NCBI RefSeq assembly: GCF_001270495.1
Contig: NZ_LGUR01000211.1
Span: 35,946 to 99,945, forward strand
Origin: Streptomyces viridochromogenes
Lineage (GTDB): Bacteria; Actinomycetota; Actinomycetes; Streptomycetales; Streptomycetaceae
Direction of reading: 5' to 3'
Length of the DNA stretch: 64,000 bases
How positions within the stretch are numbered: the first letter of the stretch is position 1; the number at the start of each line of letters is the position of its first letter. Below are positions 8,396 through 15,905 of the stretch, one piece after another. The position numbers were made by a program, and so were the translations under genes. The notes under the pieces were generated by a model. That model searched no databases, was not told the origin of the DNA, and saw nothing but the letters and a program-made list of their open reading frames with translations.

Positions 8396-10489
8396 ATGCG
8401 GATGCGGTTCGAAGCCGGGGCTGAGGAGGAGTTCGAGGCGGGGGGCGCGCTGCTGGTCGACCGGCTGGTTCGTTGGGCCGGGGAGCGGGGGCTGCCGGTG
8501 GACGGTTTCCTGGCCGAGGCGGCGCTGGAGTACCGGCACCGGGCGACTGTCGACGGCCGGTTGGGGCTGTGGGAGCCGAGGCATGTGGAGGAACTGCTGC
8601 TGGTCTGGTTACCGGAGCAGGTCACCGAACTTCCCGGAGAGGAACGCGGCGATGCGCCGGGCACGTTGCGTACGCTGTTGCGTTTTCTGCATGCCGCGCA
8701 GTTGGCGGATCCACGCGGTCCCGCACTAGAGGACTCCCTTACCGCGGTCGACGCGGTCGGAAAGGAGTATCCGGCGGCGATGGCGGACCGCACCCGATGG
8801 GGTTTGGCGAAGTTCTGGGCGATGACAGCCGCTGAGCAGGGTGTGGACGTCCTGGACGGGGCGGCGTTGCAGCGGTTCGCGGAGCGGGCGCAGCGCGGGG
8901 AGGTCGCCTACGATCAGCAGGCCCTCGACGCGGTCATGGAACGGCGGCTGACCGGCCGTGCTCTGGCCGGCGTGGTCCGGGCCGAGCCGCAACTGCCCGT
9001 GGTGTTGCCCCCGGACGACGAACTGCGTCGACGGGCTGAGGAGTCTGCGGTCGTGGCGCGGTTGCGCGGGCTCGCCGAGTGGGTGGGGCGCGACGGTCGT
9101 GCGGTGACGGCGGCGGGTCGGCTGCGGATCGCCGACGCGCGCGAGCTGGTGGACGTACTGGGCACTGGCGACAAGTGGGAAGGCGTGCGCTCTTCGGCCG
9201 ACCTGCCGCGGTTGGGGCTGCTGGTGGAGTGGGCGAAGAAGGCGCGGCTGGTCCGGGTGGCCAAGGGACGGCTGTATGCGGTGGCCAAGGCCCGGCCGGT
9301 GCTCGCCGACCCGCTTCAGCTGTGGCTGCGTGCCTTCGACGCGTGCTCCGAGCTGCGGCAGGCACTGATCGGGGCGCGCAGCGGGTGGCACGTCGAGTCG
9401 ATGCTGTTCGATGTCTACGAGGAGGTGCTGGAGGATGTGCTGAACACGCTCTACAGCCTGCCGCACTCGATGCCCTGGCCGCACCTGCGAGACTCCGTGC
9501 ACCTGGCCTACCGTGCTCGGTTCCAGTTCGACGGCGGGGCGGACCTCCAGCACAGTATGTGGTTCGACCACGCCGACCGGGATCTGCGCACGGTGCTCGA
9601 CGTGCTGGTGGACCTGGGTGCGATCGAGCGTGACAGGGGTATGGCCGATCCGGTGTTCCTCGACGTCGACCTCTCCGGTGCCGGAGACGAGCTGCCCGCG
9701 GACATGCCGCCGGAGCTCGCGGAGCTGCTGGGCATCGCGGGAGCGCCCAAGGACGTGTCGGCGCAGGAGCGCGCCCGCGCCCGGCGTGAGGAGCTGACTG
9801 CCGGACCGGTCGAACTCATCCGTCTCACCGAGCTCGGCACCCGGGCCGTACGGCAGCGCCTGCTGGCGGTCGGCCGGGACGCACCGCTGGTCGGTGAACT
9901 GGCCCAGGCATCGGCGGCCGGCCTGCTGGGGGTGATCGCCGAGGACTACGACCCGGATGCCGCCCGCGCGGAGTTGGCCGGCTGGATGTCGGCCCGCGGT
10001 GAGTGGGATACCGCATTGCGGCAACTCGCTGACGCTGTACGGACCATGGCCTTCCGCACGCGGGCACAGGCGATGCTCGACGTACTTCTGACGGCGTTGC
10101 CGGACGGCGAGGGAGAACGGCTGCTGCGCGCGCTGCGCGGCGATGCCCGGCTGGCGCCGCTCGCGCTGAACGCGCTGGCGCACCGTGAACTGCTGTCCCC
10201 CGAGGACATGACCGATGCGGAGCGTCTGCTGGTGCTCGCCGAGAGCCTGCTCCAGCTCATGGAGCTGGCGGGTGGAGAGGACGGCGCCGCGGATGCGCTG
10301 CGCGCCCAGGGCCCCGAGGCCAGGGACGCGGTCGCCGCCGCGCTGGACTCCGCGCACCCGGACCGGGCGGGGCTCGAAGAACTCAGGCAGCTGGCGGCCC
10401 GAACACTGCGCACTCCAGCCGCCCGCCTCGGCCGAGTCCGGAAGCACGGGCGCCGCGTCGGCAAGAGCGGCCGCAAGCGGCGGCGCTGA
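8396..10489 (+). CDS. Uncharacterised large actinobacterial protein
   Basis: A 697-residue soluble protein, strongly coding by GC3. I do not recognise a named domain. It is rich in Leu/Ala/Arg/Glu helices without membrane segments or a signal peptide. A central segment near residues 245–310 (GRLRIADARELVDVLGTGD) resembles a winged-helix type fold seen in other Streptomyces unknowns. The C-terminus is a basic tail (RKHGRRVGKSGRKRRR), which suggests nucleic-acid or ribosome contact. Proteins of this size and style occur in many Streptomyces genomes. It stands alone, with about 190 bp of upstream sequence and no clear operon partner. Confidence 0.6.
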   Translation: MRMRFEAGAEEEFEAGGALLVDRLVRWAGERGLPVDGFLAEAALEYRHRATVDGRLGLWEPRHVEELLLVWLPEQVTELPGEERGDAPGTLRTLLRFLHAAQLADPRGPALEDSLTAVDAVGKEYPAAMADRTRWGLAKFWAMTAAEQGVDVLDGAALQRFAERAQRGEVAYDQQALDAVMERRLTGRALAGVVRAEPQLPVVLPPDDELRRRAEESAVVARLRGLAEWVGRDGRAVTAAGRLRIADARELVDVLGTGDKWEGVRSSADLPRLGLLVEWAKKARLVRVAKGRLYAVAKARPVLADPLQLWLRAFDACSELRQALIGARSGWHVESMLFDVYEEVLEDVLNTLYSLPHSMPWPHLRDSVHLAYRARFQFDGGADLQHSMWFDHADRDLRTVLDVLVDLGAIERDRGMADPVFLDVDLSGAGDELPADMPPELAELLGIAGAPKDVSAQERARARREELTAGPVELIRLTELGTRAVRQRLLAVGRDAPLVGELAQASAAGLLGVIAEDYDPDAARAELAGWMSARGEWDTALRQLADAVRTMAFRTRAQAMLDVLLTALPDGEGERLLRALRGDARLAPLALNALAHRELLSPEDMTDAERLLVLAESLLQLMELAGGEDGAADALRAQGPEARDAVAAALDSAHPDRAGLEELRQLAARTLRTPAARLGRVRKHGRRVGKSGRKRRR

Positions 10490-10592
10490 CCAGGGCAGCC
10501 CTGCTCATTCCCGCGGGCGGCGTCGGCACACGCACGGAGCCGGGAGGCCCGCGGCGTCGTACGTCCTCAGTGGCGCGCGCTACCGTCGGGGC

Positions 10593-11311
10593 GTGGCCGA
10601 GGAATGGGGCGAGGACGGACTGCGGGCCGTGCGCGGCGCGCTCCACGAACAGGACTGGGCGGCGCTCCTCGCCGCAGTGAGCCGTGGCCCTGTACGTGAG
10701 GTGCTGCAACTGGCCGGCGATGGTGTGGCCGGGGCCGCAGCGCAAGGGCTGCCGGGGGCGGCGGAGATGGCGGCCTCTTTTCTCGGCGCACTCCAGGAGC
10801 GCGGCTTCCGGGGCGACGAGGAACTGGCAGACCGGTTGCGCACAGTCACGGGACACGCCGTGATCCCTCTCCTGCGCCCGCTGGCAGTCGATCCGGAGAT
10901 GCTTGCCATGCTGCTGGAGGGAGATCCGGCCGAGTCCGGTGGTCGGCTCGATCTGTCCACCGGAGACTGCTGGCCGACGTTCACCGAGGGCCTGGACGCC
11001 GGGTCCGAGGTCGAGGAGGTGGATGATCCCGAGCGATGGGTGCATGTGCCGGCTTTGGGTTCCCGTGCCGGCTGCGGAGACATGGAGCTTTCATCGAAGG
11101 GCTCGACGGTGCGGCCCTCGCCGACCGACTGCGGATCGCCGTCGGCGGGCGGGGCGCCTTCCGGCGCTTCAAGGACGTCCTCGCCTGTGACGAGCGTGCC
11201 TGGCGCCGGTATCACCGGCTCAGCGATGAGCGGCAGCGTGGCCGGGTCAGGGCCTGGCTGGCCGAGGAGGGCTACTGCCCGCAGCTTCCCGTGCCACGGC
11301 GGACCGGATGA
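10593..11311 (+). pseudogene. UPF0158-like gene broken by one frameshift
   Basis: The first part, read from the GTG at 10593, ends near WVHVPALGSRAGCGDMEL. The continuation of the same family (AFIEGLDG, GRGAFRRFKDVL, AWLAEEGY) is in another frame from about 11084 to the TGA at 11311. Adding one G after the GAG codon near 11083–11086 joins the frames as DMEAFIEGLDG, which is the expected order. So a single-base deletion, or a sequencing error, separates two halves of one protein of about 239 residues. Function of the family is unknown. The 3' end overlaps a decayed PIN toxin gene on the other strand. Confidence 0.65.
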
Positions 11312-11565
11312 TCGAAGCCATCGCCCGGGGCGGCGAGGAGTCTGCCGGAGTGGCGGGCGATGGCTTCGGTGGGCGGGGCGCTGTTGACACGGGAGACGGC
11401 GTAGTCGAAGGGGGTCTGGTCGGTCTTGGGGTCGCAGGCTTCGACGCGGGTGAGCGAGTTGGTGATGACGCGGATGTCCTCGGAGGCGGCCGGCCATTCG
11501 GTGAGTTCGGGGATGCGGCGTACGAGTTTGGACAGGCCCTGGCAGTCCAGGATTCGGATGCCGCC
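11272..11565 (-). pseudogene. PIN-domain toxin remnant
   Basis: The frame carries the start of a PIN-type ribonuclease toxin: ILDCQGLSKLV (first acidic strand), then VITNSLTRVEACDP (the S.LT..EA element) and AVSRVNSAPPTEAIAR. The usual C-terminal HGH..AIDAVVAATA segment with the last acidic residues is absent; the frame runs out as PGDGFDHPVRRGT. The gene is thus probably dead. It lies directly downstream of a matching antitoxin remnant, as in intact PIN modules. The first strand has ILD followed by CQG, where intact relatives often carry a second acidic residue. Confidence 0.5.
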
Positions 11566-11574
11566 CCCGCGGCG

Positions 11575-11760
11575 TCCGCCGAGCCTGCCGTGTCGCCGCG
11601 TAGGAGCGCCCGCTTGGCATCGACCGCGGCCTGGTCGACGGTCCGTGTTCGGTTTCGGCGTCTTCGATGAGTTCGCGTAGCCGGTCGCTTTCGAGTCGGC
11701 GCTGGATGAGGGCTTCGGCATGGGCGGACGTGCCCCGCTTGCCGGTGCGGTCCTTGCTGC
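11575..11760 (-). pseudogene. Antitoxin remnant of the PIN module
   Basis: One frame reads SKDRTGKRGTSAHAEALIQR then RLESDRLRELIEDAETEHGP, and the next frame continues VDQAAVDAKRALLRGD. Together this resembles the short antitoxins encoded before PIN toxins in actinobacteria, ending in a DP/DQxAVxAKRxxLRG tail. A missing base after the GGACC at the HGP codons (near 11640) breaks the frame. No start codon is seen in frame upstream. It is the partner of the PIN remnant at 11272–11565. Confidence 0.45.
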
Positions 11761-11925
11761 GGGGCAGGGGTGATGGACGCGTCCGCCGTGGTCGCGTGGT
11801 CGTCGCCGGGCTCCAGCCTGATGCCGGCCCACGGGCTCAATGCCCAGAACGCGAGTGTAGGCCCGCACGTCTGCGAGCAGGGCAAACCTCTGGACAGGAA
11901 GTCACTCCGACCTCAAGGAGACGTC

Positions 11926-12951
11926 ATGTCCAACGCGACAGTCCTGACCTTGCAGCCCTCCGAACACCCCTGCCCTGCCTGGTGCGGGCAGGAGGCGCAT
12001 GCCGAGGCGACAGGGAGTCATGTCAGTGTCCCGGTCCGGTTGCCGGCGCCGGAAGGGATGGCCCTGGGCTTCGAAGTGCCCCTGCTGTTCGTGCAGATCG
12101 GGCTGACCCACGACGAGGAGGCACGCGGCGAGTCGCCCCGGCTGTGGCTGTCGGCCGCCGACGGCACCGCCGAGCTGGACAGTGCGGCTCTGGGCGCCCT
12201 CCTCGACGCTCTGGAGCACTTCGCGATGCGTCTGCGCGGGCTGAGGCACCGGTACGACACCGTCATCCGCGGTGGCGCCCCTGAAAGCGTCGATCACTAC
12301 CCGTCCGCCGCCCGTCCTCTCGAACTCGTCGCTCTCTGCCCGCCCTGGTGCCAGTACCGGGACGACGACGGGCACACCCTGGACGGGCTCCTGGTCGATC
12401 ACTTCCACGCCACGCACGAGCACACCATGGAACTCGACCTCCAGCCCGTCGCCCGCACCAAGGACGAGCCCGACCCCGAAACCCTTGAAGTCGTCATGGA
12501 ACACATGGCGCACGCCCGGTGGCCGCAGATCGACCTGACCGTTGGCGGCCTGTGGGGCTCGAAGCACGTCGCACTCACGTTGGAGGAAGCCGATGAACTG
12601 CGATCCAGGCTGAACGACTTCATCGCACGGGGGCGGGAGTACGCGCAGCCCGAGACGGTCGCGTCGCTGCAGGAGTTGATCGACTACTGCGGGGTGCGGA
12701 TCCTTGAGAGCGAATTCGACGCGAAGCGCTTCTGGGGGCATGCCGTGAGCGACACGGCGCAGGGCGGACCGGCCTGGGTGACCGTGCCCAGGGACGCGGC
12801 TGGAGCCCGACTGGAAGACCTGGTGACGTCCTTGCTGGCCAGCCTCCACGAGAAGGACGCGAAACTGATCGCTCAGACAGGTGCGGAGGTTCGCCAAACG
12901 GGCCGAGTGCCGGGCGTGCCTGCGGCGCCGGCCGTGCCGACCGCCGCGTGA
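11926..12951 (+). CDS. Two-module protein with CPxWC motifs (DUF6907-like)
   Basis: A 341-residue soluble protein that begins with HPCPAWCGQEAH near residue 14 and repeats the theme as LCPPWCQYRDDDGHT near residue 140, each followed by a beta-rich and then a helical stretch. Proteins with a CPxWC start are common in Streptomyces and are, to my knowledge, listed as DUF6907; no activity is established. The paired cysteines and nearby histidines could bind a metal. The ATG at 11926 has AAGGAG 5 nt upstream. A strong hairpin follows the stop. Confidence 0.6.
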   Translation: MSNATVLTLQPSEHPCPAWCGQEAHAEATGSHVSVPVRLPAPEGMALGFEVPLLFVQIGLTHDEEARGESPRLWLSAADGTAELDSAALGALLDALEHFAMRLRGLRHRYDTVIRGGAPESVDHYPSAARPLELVALCPPWCQYRDDDGHTLDGLLVDHFHATHEHTMELDLQPVARTKDEPDPETLEVVMEHMAHARWPQIDLTVGGLWGSKHVALTLEEADELRSRLNDFIARGREYAQPETVASLQELIDYCGVRILESEFDAKRFWGHAVSDTAQGGPAWVTVPRDAAGARLEDLVTSLLASLHEKDAKLIAQTGAEVRQTGRVPGVPAAPAVPTAA

Positions 12952-12970
12952 CGTACAGGTGTCAGGCAAA

Positions 12971-13006
12971 GGCTGTTCCCCGTGGCGCGCGCCATAGGGA
13001 ACAGCC
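12971..13006 (+). terminator. Strong hairpin after the CPxWC gene
   Basis: Arms GGCTGTTCCC (12971–12980) and GGGAACAGCC (12997–13006) pair perfectly. The loop itself contains the perfect palindrome TGGCGCGCGCCA (12983–12994). There is no T-tract, as is usual for Streptomyces terminators. It separates 11926–12951 from the ATPase promoter. Confidence 0.75.
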
Positions 13007-13041
13007 ATGCGCCAGCCGGGGGACCCTTCAATAAGCTCAGA

Positions 13042-13047
13042 TATAAT
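13042..13047 (+). promoter_or_regulatory. Consensus -10 box (TATAAT) before the ATPase
   Basis: A perfect TATAAT in an otherwise GC-rich region, inside ATATAATAAA. A start of transcription near 13054 would exclude the ATG at 13050 as a start codon and leaves the GTG at 13074, which has GAGAGGG upstream. No good -35 box is seen. Confidence 0.55.
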
Positions 13048-13073
13048 AAATGCATCTATCCAAGAGAGGGTCC

Positions 13074-14543
13074 GTGGACAAGCCTGCTGAGATGTTCGAC
13101 CGGCACTTCGAATGGGCCGAGCTGACCCGGTTCGCCGCCTTGCCCGGCCCTCGGGCCACGCTCGGCGTGGTCTCCGGCCGCCGTCGTCAGGGCAAGACCT
13201 TCCTGCTCGACGCGGTCGCCCGTGCCAGCGGCGGCTTCATGTTCACCGCCACCGAGACCACCGAGGCGGACGCCCTGCGCCAGTTCGGCGAGGCGCTGGC
13301 CCGGTATCGGGGCCAGCCCACTCCGTTCCGCTTCGCGCACTGGGACGAGGCGGTCACCGAACTCATGCGCATCGCCGGCGGCGGCGACCCCACAGTGGCG
13401 GTCATCGACGAGTTCCCTTTCCTTGCCAAGGCGTCTCCGTCCCTGCCCTCGATCATCCAGCGTGTGCTCGACCCTGCGGCCCAGCACACCAACACCCCGG
13501 TACGCCTGCTGCTGTGTGGCTCCGCGCTGTCCTTCATGGGCAGGCTGCTGTCCGGGAATGCTCCGCTGCGCGGTCGTGCCGGCCTCGAACTGGTCGTTCC
13601 CACCCTGGACTTCCGCCTCGCGGCGGACTTCTGGCAGATCACCGACCCGCGTACCGCGCTGCTGACCAACGCCATCGTCGGCGGCACACCTGCCTACCGC
13701 CGTGAGTTCACCCAAGGGGACACTCCGGCCGGGCCGGACGACTTCGACGCCTGGGTGACCCGTGCCGTGCTCAACCCGGCACGCCCGCTCTTCAGGGAGG
13801 CCCGGTACCTGCTCGCCGAAGAGCCCGAACTCCACGACACCGCCCTGTACCACTCCGTACTGGCGGCCATCGCCGCGGGCAACCCCGCTCGCGGCGGCAT
13901 CGCCGACTACCTCGGCCGCAAGTCCACCGACCTTGCCCATCCGCTGAGCGTTCTCCAGGACGTCGGCATGATCACCCATGAGGCGGACGCCTTCCGCCGC
14001 AACCGCTCCGCCTACCGCATCGCCGAGCCGCTCGTCACCTTCTACCACGCGGTTATGCGCCCGGCATGGGGCGACCTGGAACGGCCTGGGCGGGCTCCCG
14101 CCGTATGGCAGCGTGCCCAGTCCACCTTCCGCAGCAAGGTCGTCGGACCGCACTTCGAGCAGATCTGCCGGGAGTGGGCCCGTTGGCATGCAGAGCCCGA
14201 CACGCATGGCGGACAGGTCACGCGGGTCGCCAGCGGCACAGTCAACGATCCAGCCGCCAGGACCAGTCACGAAGTCGACGTCGCCGTCCATGGCGAGACC
14301 GACAACGGTCGTGAAGCGCTGCTCGGCATCGGCGAGGCGAAGTGGAACGACGTGATGGGGGTCGGCCACCTGGAACGCCTCCGACACATCCGCGCTCTGC
14401 TCGCCACGCGCGGCACCGCGACCGAGGCGACCCGGCTGCATTGCTTCAGCGGAGCGGGCTTCACCGACGAACTGCGCCATCTCGCCAAGAACGACCCCAC
14501 CGTCCAGCTGATCGACCTGACCCGCCTCTACCACGGCGAGTGA
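13074..14543 (+). CDS. AAA+ ATPase with C-terminal PD-(D/E)XK nuclease-like domain (DUF234 type)
   Basis: A 489-residue protein of the archaeal-type STAND/AAA ATPase group. Walker A is GRRRQGKTF near residue 38, Walker B is VAVIDEF near residue 113, and the sensor region has LLLCGSALSFM. A winged-helix middle part carries GGIADYLGRKSTDLAHPLSV. The C-terminal third has HEVDVAVHGE then LLGIGEAKWND, which is the D…ExK arrangement of PD-(D/E)XK nucleases typical of DUF234. Such proteins are suspected DNA-handling or defence ATPases. The GTG at 13074 is chosen for its SD and the TATAAT upstream. It stands alone. Confidence 0.75.
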   Translation: MDKPAEMFDRHFEWAELTRFAALPGPRATLGVVSGRRRQGKTFLLDAVARASGGFMFTATETTEADALRQFGEALARYRGQPTPFRFAHWDEAVTELMRIAGGGDPTVAVIDEFPFLAKASPSLPSIIQRVLDPAAQHTNTPVRLLLCGSALSFMGRLLSGNAPLRGRAGLELVVPTLDFRLAADFWQITDPRTALLTNAIVGGTPAYRREFTQGDTPAGPDDFDAWVTRAVLNPARPLFREARYLLAEEPELHDTALYHSVLAAIAAGNPARGGIADYLGRKSTDLAHPLSVLQDVGMITHEADAFRRNRSAYRIAEPLVTFYHAVMRPAWGDLERPGRAPAVWQRAQSTFRSKVVGPHFEQICREWARWHAEPDTHGGQVTRVASGTVNDPAARTSHEVDVAVHGETDNGREALLGIGEAKWNDVMGVGHLERLRHIRALLATRGTATEATRLHCFSGAGFTDELRHLAKNDPTVQLIDLTRLYHGE

Positions 14544-14614
14544 CTGGTGATCCGCAGTCGCGGACCGGAGCCCAGGGCCGGCATGTCGACCGCCAGGTGG
14601 GCTAAAGATCACCG

Positions 14615-15352
14615 GTGACCCTCAAAGGAACCGATACACCGCAGGGGCTGACACGCGAGCAGTTGCTCGCACTGCCGGCGGCTGTGAACTTGGAGACCGC
14701 GAACCGCGCGTTGTCACTCAGTAGGACGACGGGGTACGACATCGCCAGGCGCGGCCAGTATCCGTGCGCGGTCCTCCGCCTGGGGAACGCCTATCGGGTG
14801 GTCACTGCCGACCTGCTCAAGCTGCTCCACATCGATGCGCCGGAGCGCGCGGGCGGGGAGACACCGGCGACTGTGACGACCGAGGCGCAGGAGGGCGGCG
14901 TCCCTTCCAAGGGCTGCTGTTGTTACCGCGTGGGCCGCTGTGCTTGTCGGCGTGAGCTCGACCATGATCTCGTCCGTGGGCCGGCTGCTGCGGCGGGTCA
15001 GGTTGCGCAGGTCGTTGGGGACGCGGTCGGCGGTGGTGTCGCTTGGTGGGGGGCTATCAGGCGAGCACTGCCTCTACCGAGGGGCGGGCGATGGAGAGCG
15101 CGCGCAGTTCGCGCGCGATGTGCGGGAGTTCGCTGCCCCCGCCGCGGGCTGCGTTGTACACGGGGATGGTCTCTCCTGGGCTGGTTGGAACCGTTCGATG
15201 CCGAGGGTGAAGGTCTTCGAGGCGTACTGCGCCACCACGGTCGGCGGGTAGGAAATCGTGGGGCGGGTGAACCGGGCGGCACGGCGATGTGTACCGCCGC
15301 AGGGATGTCGTCGATCAGCTCGTGCAGGGCGGGGCAGACTCACCGCACATGA
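14615..15352 (+). CDS. Small helix-turn-helix protein; 3' end uncertain
   Basis: The first ~75 residues look real: LPAAVNLETANRALSLSRTT then GYDIARRGQYPCAVLRLGN and AYRVVTADLLKLLHID, a MerR/excisionase-like helix-turn-helix often found beside integrative elements. After about residue 85 the frame becomes Cys/Arg-rich and unlike protein (KGCCCYRVGRCACRR), so the true gene probably ended or frameshifted near 14900. The stop at 15352 is only the end of the open frame, and it overlaps the AbiEi remnant on the other strand. The start is GTG with no strong SD. Confidence 0.4.
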   Translation: MTLKGTDTPQGLTREQLLALPAAVNLETANRALSLSRTTGYDIARRGQYPCAVLRLGNAYRVVTADLLKLLHIDAPERAGGETPATVTTEAQEGGVPSKGCCCYRVGRCACRRELDHDLVRGPAAAAGQVAQVVGDAVGGGVAWWGAIRRALPLPRGGRWRARAVRARCAGVRCPRRGLRCTRGWSLLGWLEPFDAEGEGLRGVLRHHGRRVGNRGAGEPGGTAMCTAAGMSSISSCRAGQTHRT

Positions 15353-15578
15353 CAGCGCGAGGCGCACACGGCCAGTAGGTCCGCGTGTGCGGTCTCCGAG
15401 GCGTCTGTCCGCCGGTACACCCCGCGGGACAGTTCGTCCATCTTTCCTTCCGCGGCCAAGGACGCCAGATCGCGGGGGAGAGCAGGGCCCGACGCGCCTG
15501 TGCCGTCGTGAACGTGGGGAAGAGGTCGGCCAGCCGTCGCTCCAGGCGGTCCGCGGACTGGCAGGTAGCGCGAACCAC
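15058..15578 (-). pseudogene. AbiEi-like antitoxin remnant, several frameshifts
   Basis: Three frames carry successive pieces of one protein: LADLFPTFTTAQARRALLSP; then DLASLAAEGKMDELSRGVY with RRTDASETAHADLLAVCA; then LHELIDDIPAAVHIAVPPGS, RPTISYPPTVVAQYASKTF and PGETIPVYNAARGGGSELP. A helix-turn-helix followed by G.L..L.RGVY and a C-terminal catalytic-like domain is the layout of type IV AbiEi antitoxins. No AbiEii partner is seen. The remnant abuts the left copy of the sdaA-end repeat. Confidence 0.5.
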
Positions 15579-15598
15579 CAGGTCAGACGCCTGTTTTC

Positions 15599-15788
15599 GT
15601 GGGATTTCCTAGGGACTTTTCAGGGACTTTCACGTCAGTCCCAGGGAGCTTCCAGGGACTTTCCGTCGCGTAAGAAGGAAAGGCCCCGACAGCGCTGAAA
15701 GACACGAACGCGCTGGTCAGGGCCTGTTCCCTCAGCACTCGATGATGTTCACCGCGAGCCCGCCCCGCGCCGTCTCCTTGTACTTCAC
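15599..15788. repeat. Left direct repeat: copy of the sdaA 3' end (putative attL)
   Basis: About 189 bp matches 62286–62474 at roughly 90% identity by eye. Read on the minus strand it encodes the last 18 residues of L-serine ammonia-lyase ([18 protein letters not shown] plus stop), with only two synonymous differences from the intact gene, and then about 130 bp of downstream sequence including several GGGACTTTC motifs. The match stops abruptly on both sides. It marks the left end of the island. Confidence 0.85.
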
Positions 15789-15905
15789 CTACAAAGGATC
15801 GGCGCTTGACTGTGGCTCTGACATGGAATTTCTCACGATTGATCATGGTTGATCGCGGCCTCATGGACGGTCCGGGGACTTTTCGTTCCGGGCTGGCCTC
15901 GGACG

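Noticed and set aside
13050..13073. ATG at 13050 as start of the AAA ATPase
   Set aside because: It overlaps the likely -10/TSS region of the TATAAT promoter and lacks an SD; the GTG at 13074 has GAGAGGG.
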